Source of the DNA: Intrasporangium sp.
Lineage (GTDB): Bacteria > Actinomycetota > Actinomycetes > Actinomycetales > Dermatophilaceae
Reading direction: 5' to 3'
NCBI RefSeq assembly: GCF_030452765.1
Contig: NZ_JAKDLO010000003.1
Location: forward strand, 1-58,118
Length of the DNA stretch: 58,118 nucleotides
Within the stretch, counting starts at the first letter, position 1. Every line of letters starts with the position of its first letter. The notes beneath the pieces were generated by a model. That model ran no database searches. It had not been told where the DNA came from and saw only the letters and a list, made by a program, of their open reading frames with translations. Made by a program: the position numbers and the translations under genes. Below are positions 58,081 to 58,118 of the stretch, piece by piece.

Positions 58081-58118
58081 GGCCCCCGTCGCTGTTCGGC
58101 AATGGTCAGCGTTTAACC

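Overview
The window is about 58 kb of chromosome from a high-GC Gram-positive actinobacterium. Third codon positions are almost all G or C, GTG starts are common, and many -10 boxes sit 6-7 nt before the start codon, which suggests leaderless mRNAs. The gene content (mycothiol gene mshB, trehalose-type importer, DUF3117, DUF4245, DivIVA-like protein, succinylase-branch dap genes) and, from memory, the order resemble the Mycobacterium tuberculosis Rv1098-Rv1238 stretch. A family such as Intrasporangiaceae is a guess. No rRNA, tRNA, CRISPR array, intact transposase or prophage was seen.

Layout. 1-3.4 kb: a leaderless ArsR-type regulator, ribosomal proteins L13 and S9, and GlmM (UDP-GlcNAc synthesis). 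3.5-5.7 kb: class I fumarase with a beta-carbonic anhydrase. 5.9-10.3 kb: a four-gene sugar ABC importer of the LpqY-SugABC type. 10.6-12.3 kb: a von Willebrand factor A (VWA) membrane protein. 12.5-15.4 kb: PfkB-type sugar kinase, fructose-1,6-bisphosphatase, a DUF4245 protein, XseB. 15.4-18.0 kb: XseA and IspH, divergent across a tandem-repeat spacer. 18.1-23.0 kb: cutinase-like secreted hydrolase, a two-component system, RmuC, a thioesterase. 23.3-27.3 kb: YchF followed by a toxin-antitoxin (TA) island (HigBA, VapBC, a second HigA lacking its toxin, a kinase fragment, a second VapBC, and IS-end-like DNA). 27.3-32.6 kb: DUF2461, NAD(P)-binding protein, PIG-L deacetylase, a frameshifted drug-efflux gene, DsbA/FrnE, DUF488. 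32.7-38.1 kb: an oligopeptide ABC importer in three genes, one a permease-ATPase-ATPase fusion. 38.3-42.0 kb: universal stress protein, an array of 21-bp repeats, two CNNM/CBS transporters. 42.2-47.4 kb: Nudix hydrolase, BipA/TypA, MshB, VanW-like protein. 47.4-54.4 kb: GNAT, 7Fe ferredoxin, DapC, citrate synthase, a secreted-domain protein, DapD, DapE. 54.4-58.0 kb: LOG-family protein, DivIVA-like protein, mannosyltransferase-like protein, enoyl-CoA hydratase family protein, DUF3117.

Most of the window is conserved core metabolism: diaminopimelate/lysine synthesis (dapC, dapD, dapE), TCA cycle (fumarase, citrate synthase), gluconeogenesis (glpX), isoprenoids (ispH), mycothiol (mshB), envelope and nutrient uptake. 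The accessory signals are concentrated at the 3' end of ychF, where a 72-bp segment containing the end of ychF and the higBA promoter is present twice, and in the 21-bp repeat array at 39.3-39.6 kb. A short DNA motif, GAGCGGCATAC, also recurs through the window in both orientations, in genes and between genes, far more often than base composition predicts.
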